Of a DNA stretch of 64,000 nt, positions 34,050-43,313 are shown piece by piece. A program made the position numbers and the translations under genes. The notes under the pieces are model-generated. The model did no database searches. It saw only the letters and a program-made list of their open reading frames with translations, and was not told the DNA's origin. Source of the DNA: Pseudomonas nitroreducens (lineage in GTDB: Bacteria; Pseudomonadota; Gammaproteobacteria; Pseudomonadales; Pseudomonadaceae); the NCBI RefSeq assembly GCF_024170165.1, contig NZ_JALJXP010000012.1:124001-188000 (forward strand), written 5' to 3'. The stretch's first letter is position 1. The number at the start of each line of letters is the position of its first letter.

Positions 34050-36194
34050 TCAGAAGCCCTCGCCCCGCGCCGCCTTCTCCAGCAACAGCGCCGGCGGCAG
34101 GAAGCGTTCGCCGTACTGCTCGGCCAGGTACTGGGCACGAGCGACGAAGTCCCTCAGGCCGTACTGGTTGATGAACTGCAGCGCGCCGCCGCTCCAGGCC
34201 GCGAAGCCGATACCGAAGATCGAGCCGATGTTGGCGTCGGCGGTGGAGGTCAGCACGCCCTCCTCCACGCAGCGCACCGTCTCGATGGCCTGCACGAAGA
34301 GAATGCGGTCGCGCACGTCCTCGGCAGATATCTGCGCGTCAGCCTTCTCGAAGCGCTGCTTCAGCTCAGGCCAAAGGTGCTTCTTGCCATTGGCGGGATA
34401 GTCGTAGAAACCGGCGCCGGCCGCTTTGCCCGGGCGCTTGTATTCATTGACCATCAGGTCCACCACGGCGAAGGCCGGGTGCTTGGGCAATTGCTTGCCT
34501 TCGGCCTCCAGGTCCTTGCGGGTCTGCTCGCGGATATGGGTCATCAGGCTCATCGACACTTCGTCGCTGATCGCCAGCGGGCCCACCGGCATGCCGGCCT
34601 GACGCGCCTGGTTCTCGATCATCGCCGCCGACACGCCCTCGCCGAGCATGGCCAGGCCTTCGTTGGTGAAGGTGCCGAACACGCGGGAGGTGAAGAAACC
34701 ACGGCTGTCATGGACGACGATCGGGGTCTTCTTGATCTGCAGGACGTAGTCGAAGGCGCGGGCCAGGGTGGCGTCGTCGGTCTTCTCGCCACGGATGATC
34801 TCCACCAGCGGCATCTTGTCCACCGGGCTGAAGAAGTGCAGGCCGATGAATTTCTGCGGCTGCGCCACGGCTTCGGCCAGGCCGGTGATCGGCAGGGTCG
34901 AGGTGTTGGACGCGATCACCGCGTCCGGCAGCGCGGCAGATTCGGCGGCGGCGTTGACCTTGGCTTTCAGGCCACGGTCCTCGAACACTGCCTCGATGAT
35001 CAGGTCGCAACCTTCGAAGTCGGCGTCGCTGGCGGTCGGCTTGATCCGCGCGAGGAAGGCGTCGCGCTTCTCGGCGCTCATCTGGCCACGGCTGACCTTC
35101 TTGTCCAGCAGGCCGGCGGAGTAGGCCTTGCCCTTCTCTGCCGACTCCAGGGAAACGTCCTTGAGCACCACCTCGATGCCGGCGGCGGCCGAGACGTAGG
35201 CGATGCCCGCGCCCATCATGCCGGCGCCGACCACCCCGACCTTCTTCGTCTGCTGCGGCGGGATGCCCTGCGGGCGGGATTTGCCGGCATTGATCTCGTT
35301 GAGCTGGAACCAGAAGGTGCCGATCATGTTCTTCGCCACCTGGCCGGTGGTCAGCTCGGTGAAGTAGCGCGCCTCGATCAGCTGCGCGGTGTCGAAGTCC
35401 ACCTGGGCGCCTTCGACGGCCGCGCACATGATCTTCTCCGGCGCCGGGAAGCAACCTTTGGTCTTGTCACGCAGCACCGACGGGGCGATGGCCAGCATCT
35501 GCGCCACGGCGGGGCTGGACGGCGTGCCACCGGGGATCTTGTAGCCGGCGGAGTCCCACGGCTGCTTGGCGGCCGGGTTGGCGGCGATCCATTCGCGGGC
35601 CTTGCTCAGCAGCTCTTCGCGGCTGGAGGCCAGTTGATGGACAAGGCCGGCCTTGAGGGCCTGGTCCGGGCGCACTTTCTTGCCTTCGGCCAGGTACGGC
35701 AGGGCCTTCTCCAGGCCGAGCAGACGCACCATGCGCACCACGCCGCCACCGCCGGGCAGCAGGCCGAGGGTGACTTCCGGCAGGCCGAGCTGGACGTGGC
35801 TTTCGTCCAGGGCGATGCGGTGGTGGCAGGCCAGGCAGATTTCCCAGCCGCCGCCCAGGGCCGCGCCATTGATGGCGGCGACCACCGGCTTGCCGAGGGT
35901 TTCCAGGCGGCGCAGCTGGCCCTTGAGCACCAGGATGCCTTCGTAGAAGGCCTGGGCGTCGGCCTTGGTCACCTTGATCAGTTCATTGAGGTCGCCGCCG
36001 GCGAAGAAGGTCTTCTTCGCCGAGGTGATCACCACGCCGGCGATCGACTCCTTCTCGGCTTCCAGGCGCGCCACGGTGGCGGCCATGGCCTCGCGGTAGA
36101 CACCGTTCATGGTGTTGGCGCTCTGGCCGGGCATGTCCATGGTCAGGACGACGATGTTGTCCTGGCCTTTGTCGTAACGGATGGCGTCAGTCAT
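34050..36194 (-). CDS. Bifunctional enoyl-CoA hydratase/3-hydroxyacyl-CoA dehydrogenase (FadB/FadJ-like)
   Basis: This 714-residue multienzyme runs the hydration and NAD-linked oxidation steps of fatty-acid beta-oxidation. The N-terminal crotonase domain shows INGAALGGGWEICLACHHRIA and LGLPEVTLGLLPGGGG. A Rossmann domain starts near residue 325 (KKVGVVGAGMMGAGIAYVSA), and the dehydrogenase C-terminal domains follow (GLHFFSPVDKMPLVEII, HDSRGFFTSRVFG). The start is ATG 36194. It lies downstream of the thiolase gene in the same operon, but a 161-base gap with a long palindrome separates them. Regulation is probably by fatty-acid sensing (PsrA/FadR-like); no operator was identified. Confidence 0.92.
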   Translation of the reverse strand: MTDAIRYDKGQDNIVVLTMDMPGQSANTMNGVYREAMAATVARLEAEKESIAGVVITSAKKTFFAGGDLNELIKVTKADAQAFYEGILVLKGQLRRLETLGKPVVAAINGAALGGGWEICLACHHRIALDESHVQLGLPEVTLGLLPGGGGVVRMVRLLGLEKALPYLAEGKKVRPDQALKAGLVHQLASSREELLSKAREWIAANPAAKQPWDSAGYKIPGGTPSSPAVAQMLAIAPSVLRDKTKGCFPAPEKIMCAAVEGAQVDFDTAQLIEARYFTELTTGQVAKNMIGTFWFQLNEINAGKSRPQGIPPQQTKKVGVVGAGMMGAGIAYVSAAAGIEVVLKDVSLESAEKGKAYSAGLLDKKVSRGQMSAEKRDAFLARIKPTASDADFEGCDLIIEAVFEDRGLKAKVNAAAESAALPDAVIASNTSTLPITGLAEAVAQPQKFIGLHFFSPVDKMPLVEIIRGEKTDDATLARAFDYVLQIKKTPIVVHDSRGFFTSRVFGTFTNEGLAMLGEGVSAAMIENQARQAGMPVGPLAISDEVSMSLMTHIREQTRKDLEAEGKQLPKHPAFAVVDLMVNEYKRPGKAAGAGFYDYPANGKKHLWPELKQRFEKADAQISAEDVRDRILFVQAIETVRCVEEGVLTSTADANIGSIFGIGFAAWSGGALQFINQYGLRDFVARAQYLAEQYGERFLPPALLLEKAARGEGF

Positions 36195-36256
36195 TTTTGT
36201 ATTTTTCCCATGGTGGGGGATCGCTTCAGGGGCGTCACGAGCGAAGGGCAGGCAAG

Positions 36257-36333
36257 GCGGAAATTCTTCGGGAAGCGGAGTTGGCTGCAGCCAATGAGCA
36301 TTCCCGGAGAATTTCCAACGCCGCATGGCCGAG
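36257..36333. repeat. Long imperfect palindrome within the fad operon
   Basis: Centre TTGGCTGCAGCCAA (36281-36294) is a perfect 14-bp palindrome. Outer arms are GGCGGAAATTCTTCGGGAA and the near-inverse TTCCCGGAGAATTTCCAACG. It lies between the thiolase and fadB-like genes. Confidence 0.75.
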
Positions 36334-36355
36334 CGCAGTAGCCCATGATCGATCC

Positions 36356-37561
36356 TTAAACTCGTTCGATGATGGTGGCTATGCCCATGCCGCCGCCCAC
36401 GCAGAGGGTGGCCAGGCCATAGCGCAGGTTGCGCCGCTCCAGTTCATCCAGCAGGGTGCCGAGGATCATGCAGCCGGTGGCGCCCAGCGGGTGGCCCATG
36501 GCGATGGAGCCGCCGTTGACGTTGACCTTGCTCTCCGGCACGCCCATGTCCTTCATGAACTTCATCACCACCGAGGCGAAGGCTTCGTTGACCTCGTAGA
36601 GGTCGATGTCTTCGGCCTTCAGCCCGGCCTTGGCCAGCGCCTTGCGGGTGGCCGGCGCGGGGCCGGTGAGCATGATGGTCGGGTCGGTGCTGGTCACCGC
36701 GGTGGCGACGATGCGCCCGCGGGCCTTGAGGCCCAGCTCGCGACCCTTGGCCTCGGAGCCGATGAGCATGGCGGTGGCGCCGTCGACGATGCCCGAGCTG
36801 TTGCCCGGCGTGTGCACGTGCTCGATGCGCTCGACGAAGCTGTACTTGCGCAGTGCGCTGGCATCGAAGCCCATCTGCCCCATCATCTCGAAGCTGGGCT
36901 TGAGCGCGCCGAGGCCTTCAAGGGTGGAGTCGGCGCGGATGAATTCGTCATGGTCGAGCAGGACGATGCCGTTCTGGTCAGTCACCGGCACCAGGGATTT
37001 GCCGAACAACCCTTCGGCGCGGGCCTTGGCGGCCTTCTGCTGCGAGCGCAGGGCGAAGGCGTCGACGTCGGCGCGGCTGAAGCCTTCCAGGGTGGCGATC
37101 AGGTCGGCACCGATGCCCTGCGGCACGAAGCTGGTGTGCAGGTTGGTTTCCGGGTCCAGCGCCCAGGCGCCGCCGTCGGAGCCCATGGGCACGCGGGACA
37201 TGGATTCCACGCCGCCGACCACCACCAGGTCCTCGAAGCCCGAGCGCACCTTCATGGCGCCCAGGTTGACCGCCTCCAGGCCCGAGGCGCAGAAGCGGTT
37301 GATCTGCACGCCGGCAACCTGCTCGTCCCAGTCGGCGACCAGCGCAGCGGTCTTGGCGATGTCCGAGCCCTGGTCGCCCACCGGGGTCACGCAGCCCAGG
37401 ACGATGTCGTCGACCTGGGCGGTATCGAGCTGGTTGCGCTGCTGCAGCGCGCGCAGGACACCGGCCATCAGGTTGACCGGCTTGACGCTGTGCAGCGCGC
37501 CGTCCTTCTTGCCCTTGCCGCGGGGAGTACGCACCGCGTCGTAAATGAATGCTTCGGTCAT
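36356..37561 (-). CDS. Acetyl-CoA C-acyltransferase (thiolase)
   Basis: The enzyme cleaves 3-ketoacyl-CoA in beta-oxidation. The 401-residue length fits. The catalytic set is present: Cys91 ([16 protein letters not shown]), the His in [15 protein letters not shown], and the C-terminal [11 protein letters not shown] with the second Cys. AGAGAG precedes ATG 37561. It is the first gene of the operon with the fadB-like gene, so together they cover three reactions of beta-oxidation. Confidence 0.93.
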   Translation of the reverse strand: MTEAFIYDAVRTPRGKGKKDGALHSVKPVNLMAGVLRALQQRNQLDTAQVDDIVLGCVTPVGDQGSDIAKTAALVADWDEQVAGVQINRFCASGLEAVNLGAMKVRSGFEDLVVVGGVESMSRVPMGSDGGAWALDPETNLHTSFVPQGIGADLIATLEGFSRADVDAFALRSQQKAAKARAEGLFGKSLVPVTDQNGIVLLDHDEFIRADSTLEGLGALKPSFEMMGQMGFDASALRKYSFVERIEHVHTPGNSSGIVDGATAMLIGSEAKGRELGLKARGRIVATAVTSTDPTIMLTGPAPATRKALAKAGLKAEDIDLYEVNEAFASVVMKFMKDMGVPESKVNVNGGSIAMGHPLGATGCMILGTLLDELERRNLRYGLATLCVGGGMGIATIIERV

Positions 37562-37990
37562 GGCGTTCTCTCTTAGAGTTGTCGTCACGCAGGCGTGGCG
37601 TGTCGGCCTACCTTAGCGGCGTATCGGCAAGGGGCAATGACCGCAGCGCTCAGCACAATTGACCGCCACGCTCAGCCACCGACCGGCGGCGGGCAGGTCG
37701 AAGGCTCTGGAAAGGGGCTGCCGGCGCAGGCGGACGAACGGTAGAAAAGCTGAACAGAGCTGTCACCGCCCGGTCATATAGAGGGAATATGCCTGAAGCT
37801 GCAGGATTTGCTGCCAGATGGTCTAAGCCCCCGCGGCACTAGGCTTAGACTCAAACAGGCAGATGCTGCGAAGAGTGCCGTTGCCGGGTTTTGCCGGCTC
37901 GGCTCGAGGAACCAGAAGCCAAGGCATGGGCTGCACTATCTACGGGCCGTGAGTGAGCCGTGCCAAGAACAAGAAAGGCGGAAGGACATC
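37562..37990. other. 429-bp intergenic region
   Basis: It lies between the divergent thiolase gene and the 32-residue membrane protein gene. It holds the promoters for both; no confident operator, gene or repeat was seen. One AT-richer patch (TCATATAGAGGGAATAT, about 37774-37790) might hold a promoter. Confidence 0.5.
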
Positions 37991-38089
37991 ATGGAAAAAC
38001 AAACGAGGAAATGGCGGCAGGCTAGCCTGATCGTCTTCGCAACCACCGTTGTTCTGATCATCCCCAATCTGAGTCGTCTGGTCGGCTAG
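37991..38089 (+). CDS. 32-residue single-pass membrane protein
   Basis: GGAAGGA lies 5 bases before the ATG. The product (MEKQTRKWRQ, then a hydrophobic helix ASLIVFATTVVLIIPNL, then SRLVG) has a positively charged N-terminus and one membrane helix. This is typical of small regulatory membrane proteins. The open frame extends upstream to 37808, but the upstream part has no ribosome site and no protein-like composition. Function unknown. Confidence 0.55.
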   Translation: MEKQTRKWRQASLIVFATTVVLIIPNLSRLVG

Positions 38090-38233
38090 GGCCAACACCC
38101 GGCTACCCCGCCGCTGCGCACCGCGTGCCGCCATCCGCGAGCCCCGGTCAACGCAGCGCGGGAGCCACCCACCTCCTGCAGCGCCCACACCTCTGCTAAT
38201 GTTCCGCGGCCCTCTCCCGCCACGGATGCGACC

Positions 38234-39037
38234 ATGCGCCCACTGCTGCTCTCGCTGCTCCTGCTCTGCCCGACCACATTCGCCGCAACGCTGACCCTGG
38301 AACTGCCCGACGGCAAGCACGATTTCACTTCCGAGCAGCTGCTGGCCAACCCCAAGGCGCAGGACATCGAGATTCCCGCCGACGTCTCCTACAACCGCAC
38401 CATGCATTACCGCGCGGTGCCGCTGGCGGCGCTGCTGCAGGGCATAAAGCCGGCCGATCACCTGCAGGCCGTGGCGCTGGACGGCTTCGCCGCCGAACTG
38501 CCAGCGGCGCCGCTGCTGGCGGAAAAAGGTTCGCGCGCCTGGCTGGCCATCGAGGAGCCGGATAAGCCCTGGCCGCCGCTGGCCGAAGGCAAACCGTCCG
38601 CCGGGCCCTTCTACCTGGTGTGGAGCGATCCGAAAGCCGCCGGCATCGGCCCGGAGCAGTGGCCGTTCCAGGTTGCCAGCATCCGGTATCTCAAGCCCTT
38701 GGCCGAGCGTTTCCCGGCGTTGCTGCCGGCGAAGAGTGCGCCTGAGTCGGTGCAGAAGGGCTTCGCCCAGTTCCAGAAGAACTGCCTGGCCTGCCACCGC
38801 CTGAACGGCGCCGGCGACTCGCAGTTCGGCCCGGACCTGAACCTGCCGCACAACCCCACCGAGTACTTCGCGCCGGGCTATCTCAAGCAGTACATCCGCG
38901 ATCCGCAGAGCCTGCGGCACTGGCCGGAAGCGCGGATGAAGGGCTTTGCGGCGGATGTGGTCAGCGATACGGAGCTGGAGCAGATCGTCGCCTACCTGAA
39001 GCACATGGCAGGGCGGAAGGCGAAGACCGGCGGATAA
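38234..39037 (+). CDS. Exported cytochrome c with N-terminal domain
   Basis: This 267-residue precursor has a signal peptide (about 1-17, ending TTFA). About 150 residues of a beta-rich domain follow, then a class I cytochrome c with CLACH heme site (184-188) and probable Met235 (ARMKGFA) axial ligand. The N-terminal part resembles molybdopterin-oxidoreductase-associated domains (YRAVPLAALLQGI, GPFYLVWSDP). It is a periplasmic electron carrier; the partner is unknown. The gene is monocistronic and followed by repeats. Confidence 0.83.
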   Translation: MRPLLLSLLLLCPTTFAATLTLELPDGKHDFTSEQLLANPKAQDIEIPADVSYNRTMHYRAVPLAALLQGIKPADHLQAVALDGFAAELPAAPLLAEKGSRAWLAIEEPDKPWPPLAEGKPSAGPFYLVWSDPKAAGIGPEQWPFQVASIRYLKPLAERFPALLPAKSAPESVQKGFAQFQKNCLACHRLNGAGDSQFGPDLNLPHNPTEYFAPGYLKQYIRDPQSLRHWPEARMKGFAADVVSDTELEQIVAYLKHMAGRKAKTGG

Positions 39038-39041
39038 CTTC

Positions 39042-39298
39042 GTAGGGCGCATAACGCACCAGCGTTATCCGCCGTTGCAGGCTCCGCGCGGCGATGATTC
39101 GCGAGCAAGCTCGCTCCTACGAAGAGCGTGCCCCACACACCGGATTCAACCTGTAGGAGCGGGCCGCTTTTTAGACATGCAAGGTGGGCGCGATCGCGCG
39201 CATGGCGCGCTCCTACAAATGAGCGTTATAGCTCGGCATTTCCCGGCAGCTGCACATTCCGCCGCGATGCACTTCGCGGACAAGGTCCGCTCCTACGA
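39042..39298. repeat. Cluster of REP-like half elements
   Basis: The 302-base gap between cytochrome and Anbu genes has no gene. It contains a GTAGGGCGCATAACG/CGTTATCCGCC hairpin (39042-39074), a GCGAGCAAGCTCGCTCCTAC half site (39098-39120), TGTAGGAGCGGGCCGC (about 39151), a GGCGCGATCGCGCGCATGGC unit (about 39187-39214), and a GCGGACAAGGTCCGCTCCTAC unit (about 39277-39297). It is a mosaic of several repeat families. Confidence 0.75.
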
Positions 39299-39339
39299 AA
39301 AGCCCGCGGCGGAGTGCTCCTCCGCCCTGAAACGCGCAA

Positions 39340-40074
39340 TCAGTGCCAGTAATCCCCCGGCGGCGCCGGCAGCTCGCCCAGCAGCTGGCGCAGCCCGGCG
39401 CCCCACTGGTTGCGAATGCCCTCGAAATACGGGTCGCCCTCCTGGATGCGGTAGCCCGCCGGCACCTCCAGACTGCCCTCGCGGTACACCAGCAGGTCCA
39501 GCGGCATGCCCACCGAGAGGTTGCTGCGGATGGTCGAGTCGAAGCTGATCAGCGCGCAGCGCAGGGCCTGTTCCAGCGGCGTGGCGTAGCTCATGGCGCG
39601 GTCGATGATCGGCTTGCCGTACTTGCTCTCGCCGATCTGGAAGTACGGCGTATCCCGGCAGGATTCGATGAAGTTGCCCTGCGGGTAGACGTTGAACAGG
39701 CGCGGCACTTCGGTGCCGATCTGCCCGCCGACCAGGAAGGAACTGCCCAGGTCGACCCCCTGGTTCTGGCCGATGTTCTCGTCGTGGTCGACTACCTCGC
39801 GCAATGTCGAACCGACGAGACGCGCCGCCTCGAAGAGGTTCTCCACCGTGCCGAGGTTCGGCCCGTCGCCGCCCATGCGCTGGCGCAGCGTGCTGATCAC
39901 CGACTGCGAGGTGGCCAGGTTGCCGGCGCTCTGCACCACGATCAGCCGCTCCCCCGGCGTACCGAAGACGTGCAGCTTGCGGAACACCGCGATGTTGTCG
40001 ACGCCGGCGTTGGTGCGCGAATCGGAAACGAAGACCAGGCCCTGGGCGAGGTTCATGGCGACGCAATAGGTCAT
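39340..40074 (-). CDS. Anbu-type proteasome-like protease
   Basis: The 244-residue protein begins MTYCVAMNLAQGLVFVSDSRTNAGVDNIAVFRKLHVF. The N-terminal Thr2 after Met removal is the expected nucleophile of Ntn-hydrolases of the HslV/proteasome fold. Length and motifs match Anbu (ancestral beta subunit), which forms an open ring or helix. The last residues (GELPAPPGDYWH) are family-typical. It lies downstream of transglutaminase, alpha-E and circularly permuted ATP-grasp genes on the same strand, the classic Anbu operon. The physiological substrate is unknown. Confidence 0.92.
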   Translation of the reverse strand: MTYCVAMNLAQGLVFVSDSRTNAGVDNIAVFRKLHVFGTPGERLIVVQSAGNLATSQSVISTLRQRMGGDGPNLGTVENLFEAARLVGSTLREVVDHDENIGQNQGVDLGSSFLVGGQIGTEVPRLFNVYPQGNFIESCRDTPYFQIGESKYGKPIIDRAMSYATPLEQALRCALISFDSTIRSNLSVGMPLDLLVYREGSLEVPAGYRIQEGDPYFEGIRNQWGAGLRQLLGELPAPPGDYWH

Positions 40075-40141
40075 GGCTTTCTCATGGCGGCAGGAACTGG
40101 CACCGATCTTAAGCCGGTGCCGTTGCTAGTGCCACGCATCC

Positions 40142-40951
40142 TCACTGCTGCGCCTGCTGCATCTGCTGCAGATGCCCCGGCGCCACGGTGACGCGGGCGT
40201 GCATCTGCTCGCCGCCACCGCCCCGGCGCATGCCGCGCACCGGGCAGGCGTCGAGGTAGTCCAGGCCCACCGCCAGTTTCAGGTGGCGCTCCGGGCGGTC
40301 CAGCACATTGGTCACGTCGAAGCTGTACCAGGCGTCGTCGAGCCAGGCTTCCACCCAGGCATGGCTGGCGAGGTGATCCTCGACATCGGTGTAGAGATAG
40401 CCGGAGACGTAACGCGCCGGCACGCCGAGATAACGCAGGCAGGCCAGGAACGCGTGGGCGTGATCCTGGCAGACGCCCTGTCCCGCCGCGAAGGCTTCGG
40501 CGGCGGTGCTGTCCACCTGGGTCGAGCCGGGTACGTAGGCAATGCGCTCGTTCAAGGCCTGCATCAGTTTGATCATCGCCTTGCGGTCACGGCGCTCGTT
40601 GCACTGGGCACGGGCGAACTCCTGCAGCGCGCCGTCGGCCTGGGTCAGCCGGGTGCTGCGCAGGAACGGCAGCGGCGACAGGTGATCATGCTCGCGCTCG
40701 TTCTCCACATCGATTTCCACGTGGCCGTGGGCGGCGATGACGATAGCCTCGTGGGGCTCGTCCAGGGTCAGCACATGGAGGATGTTGCCGTAGGCGTCGC
40801 GCTGCGGGTGCGCCGGACGCGGCAGGTGCAGCTGCCAGTCGAGCACATGCTGGCGCTCGCTTTCCTGCGGGGTCAGGCGCAGGTACTGGATGCTCGCGCG
40901 CACCTGGTCTTCGTAGCGGTAGGTGGTGTCATGGCGGATGGAGAGTTTCAT
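40142..40951 (-). CDS. Transglutaminase-like protein of the Anbu operon
   Basis: This 269-residue protein has a beta-rich N-terminal domain (SIRHDTTYRYEDQVRASIQYLRLTP) and a transglutaminase core with an intact triad: Cys161 (GQGVCQDHAHAF), His197 (ASHAWVEAWL) and Asp212 (YSFDVTN). It may act as a cysteine protease or amidase rather than a cross-linker. The start ATG overlaps the stop of the alpha-E gene (ATGA). The longer upstream frame is out of phase with the alpha-E gene and was discarded. Confidence 0.9.
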   Translation of the reverse strand: MKLSIRHDTTYRYEDQVRASIQYLRLTPQESERQHVLDWQLHLPRPAHPQRDAYGNILHVLTLDEPHEAIVIAAHGHVEIDVENEREHDHLSPLPFLRSTRLTQADGALQEFARAQCNERRDRKAMIKLMQALNERIAYVPGSTQVDSTAAEAFAAGQGVCQDHAHAFLACLRYLGVPARYVSGYLYTDVEDHLASHAWVEAWLDDAWYSFDVTNVLDRPERHLKLAVGLDYLDACPVRGMRRGGGGEQMHARVTVAPGHLQQMQQAQQ

Positions 40952-41898
40952 GCGGCCTCCAGGTACGAGCTGTGAATGGCGTTGGCGAGCTGGCGGACCA
41001 GCCCGATGTGGTCGGTGATCCAGGGATGCAGGCCGTTGCCCAGCACTTCGTCGATGCCGGTGTAACGCACCCGTGCTTCCAGTTCGGCAGCCAGGCGCTG
41101 GGCCGGCCGGCCGTTGGCGCCGGGCAGGCTGGCAAGGATCTGGCGCAGCTCCTCGGCGCAGGCCAGCAGCGAGCGGGGTACGTCCTCGCGCAGCAGCAGG
41201 AGCTCGGCGATGTTCCGCGCGTTGAGGGCGTCGCGGTACAGCTCGGTGTAGCCCTCGAACGCCGACAGCGCGCGCAGCAGCGCGGTCCACTGGTAGTAGC
41301 CGCGTGCCGTACCTTCGGCCGGGCCGGCGCTGTGCTCGCCCAGCACCTGGTGGCGTGCGTCGAGCAGGCGCAGGGTGTTGTCGGCGCGCTCGATGTAGGT
41401 GCCCAGGCGGATGAAATGGAAGGCATCGTTGCGCATGCTGGTGCCGAAGGTGGCGCCGCGGAACAGGTGCGAGCGGTCCTTCACCCATTCGCAGAAGTGG
41501 CTGATGCCATAGCGCAGCAGGCCCTGGTGGGCGATGTCGCGCATCTCCAGCCAGGTGGCGTTGATGTTCTCCCACATGTCGGTGGTGATCCGTCCGCGCA
41601 CCGCGTGAGCGCCGGCGCGGGCGGCGCCGAAGCAGGAATAGATGCTCGCCGGGTTCTGCGCATCGAGGGCGAAGAAGTTCAGCAGGCGCTCGGCGTGCAG
41701 CTCACCGTGGCGTGCCAGGTAGGCGTCGAGGTTGCCGGTGATCAGCAGCGGCATGGCCAGTTCTTCCAGGCCATCGCCACGGCCGTCCTGGGGCATCAGC
41801 GACAGCGAGTAGGAGACGTCGAGCATGCGCGCGAGGTTCTCGGCGCGCTCCAGGTAACGCGACATCCAGTACAGGTCCGAAGCGGTACGGCTCAGCAT
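40948..41898 (-). CDS. Alpha-E domain protein
   Basis: This 316-residue all-helical protein starts MLSRTASDLYWMSRYLERAENLARMLDVSYSL, the hallmark of the alpha-E (DUF403) family. Its biochemical function is unknown. It is nearly always encoded with a circularly permuted ATP-grasp and a transglutaminase, and is proposed to act with them in peptide synthesis. It starts 2 bases after the ATP-grasp stop, and its own stop overlaps the transglutaminase start, so the operon is tightly coupled. Confidence 0.93.
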   Translation of the reverse strand: MLSRTASDLYWMSRYLERAENLARMLDVSYSLSLMPQDGRGDGLEELAMPLLITGNLDAYLARHGELHAERLLNFFALDAQNPASIYSCFGAARAGAHAVRGRITTDMWENINATWLEMRDIAHQGLLRYGISHFCEWVKDRSHLFRGATFGTSMRNDAFHFIRLGTYIERADNTLRLLDARHQVLGEHSAGPAEGTARGYYQWTALLRALSAFEGYTELYRDALNARNIAELLLLREDVPRSLLACAEELRQILASLPGANGRPAQRLAAELEARVRYTGIDEVLGNGLHPWITDHIGLVRQLANAIHSSYLEAA

Positions 41899-41900
41899 GG

Positions 41901-43313
41901 TCAGTCCTCCACCACCCAGGTGTCCTTGGTACCGCCACCTTGTGACGAGTTGACGACCAGCGAGCCTTCGCGCAGCGCCACGCGGGTCAGCCCGCCGGGC
42001 ACCAGGCGCACGTTGTCCGGCGCGGAGAGCACGAAGGGCCGCAGGTCGATGTGGCGCGGGGCAATGCCGTTCTCGACGAAGGTCGGGCAGGTCGACAGGC
42101 TCAGGGTCGGCTGTGCGATGTAGGCCTCCGGGCGCGCCATCAGGCGGGCGCGGAAGGCTTCGATCTCGGCGCTGCTGGCGGCCGGGCCGACCAGCATGCC
42201 GTAGCCGCCGGAGCCCTGGGCCTCCTTCACCACCAGCTCAGGCAGGTGCGCCAGCACGTGGGACAGATCCTGCGGCCGACGGCACTGCCAGGTCGGCACG
42301 TTGTGCAGGATCGGTTCCTGGTCGAGGTAGAAGCGGATCATCTCCGGCACGTAGGGGTAGACCGATTTGTCATCGGCGACGCCGGTGCCTATGGCGTTGG
42401 CCAGCACCACGTTGCCGGCGCGATAGGCGGCCAGCAGGCCGGGCACGCCGAGCATGGAGTCAGGGTTGAAGGCCAGCGGGTCGAGGAAGTCGTCGTCGAC
42501 CCGCCGGTAGATCACGTCCACCGGCATCGGGCCCGAGGTGGTGCGCATGTAGACGCGCTCGTCACGGACGAACAGGTCGGCGCCTTCCACCAGCTCCACG
42601 CCCATCTCGCGGGCCAGGAAGGCATGCTCGAAATAGGCGCTGTTGAAGCGGCCGGGCGTCAGCACCACCACGCAGGGCTGCTCCACCTCGCTGGCCTGGC
42701 GCAGGGTGTCGAGCAGCAGGTTCGGGTAGTGGTCGATGGGCGCGATGCGCTGGGCGCCGAACAGCTCGGGGAACAGGCGCATCATCATCTTGCGGTTCTC
42801 CAGCATGTAGGAGACGCCGCTGGGGGTGCGCAGGTTGTCTTCGAGGACGTAGTAGGCGCCGTTGCCGTCGCGCACCAGGTCGATGCCGGCGATGTGCGCG
42901 TAGACGTTGCCGGGCACGTCCAGGCCCTGCATGGCCAGCTGGTACTGGTCATTCGCCAGGACCTGCTCGGGCGGGATCAGGCCTTCCTTGAGGATGCGCT
43001 GGTCGTGGTAGAGGTCGGCGAGGAACAGATTGAGCGCCTGCACCCGCTGGATGCAGCCGGCCTCGATGATCTTCCACTCGCTGGCGGGGATGCTGCGCGG
43101 GATGGTGTCGAAGGGGATCAGGCGCTCGGTGCCCTGGTCGTCGCCATAGAGGGTGAAGGTGATCCCGGCGCGATAGAACAGCAGGTCGGCCTCACGGCGG
43201 CGCTGCTGCAGCTGTTCGCCGGGCATGTCCGCCAGCCAGCGGGCGAACTCCGTGTAGTGCGGTCGGCAGGCGCCGGCGGCGTCATGCATTTCGTCATAGA
43301 ACACCCGAGCCAT
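41901..43313 (-). CDS. Circularly permuted type 2 ATP-grasp protein
   Basis: This 470-residue enzyme of the permuted ATP-grasp family (CP_ATPgrasp_2) has the conserved blocks YVLEDNLRTPSGVSYMLENR, NAIGTGVADDKSVYPYVPEMI, ELVVKEAQGSGGYGMLVGP and HIDLRPFVLSAPD. It is expected to form amide bonds from ATP and a carboxylate; the product is unknown. The start at 43313 has AAGGAG upstream. It is the first gene of the four-gene Anbu operon (ATP-grasp, alpha-E, transglutaminase, Anbu). Confidence 0.93.
   Translation of the reverse strand: MARVFYDEMHDAAGACRPHYTEFARWLADMPGEQLQQRRREADLLFYRAGITFTLYGDDQGTERLIPFDTIPRSIPASEWKIIEAGCIQRVQALNLFLADLYHDQRILKEGLIPPEQVLANDQYQLAMQGLDVPGNVYAHIAGIDLVRDGNGAYYVLEDNLRTPSGVSYMLENRKMMMRLFPELFGAQRIAPIDHYPNLLLDTLRQASEVEQPCVVVLTPGRFNSAYFEHAFLAREMGVELVEGADLFVRDERVYMRTTSGPMPVDVIYRRVDDDFLDPLAFNPDSMLGVPGLLAAYRAGNVVLANAIGTGVADDKSVYPYVPEMIRFYLDQEPILHNVPTWQCRRPQDLSHVLAHLPELVVKEAQGSGGYGMLVGPAASSAEIEAFRARLMARPEAYIAQPTLSLSTCPTFVENGIAPRHIDLRPFVLSAPDNVRLVPGGLTRVALREGSLVVNSSQGGGTKDTWVVED

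Noticed and set aside
33678..36341. Open frame of about 890 codons opposite the fadB-like gene
   Set aside because: Antisense shadow without recognisable domains; the beta-oxidation gene on the other strand is certain.
40952..41575. N-terminal extension of the transglutaminase gene
   Set aside because: The upstream frame overlaps the alpha-E gene in another frame and is not protein-like; ATG 40951 fits the family start.
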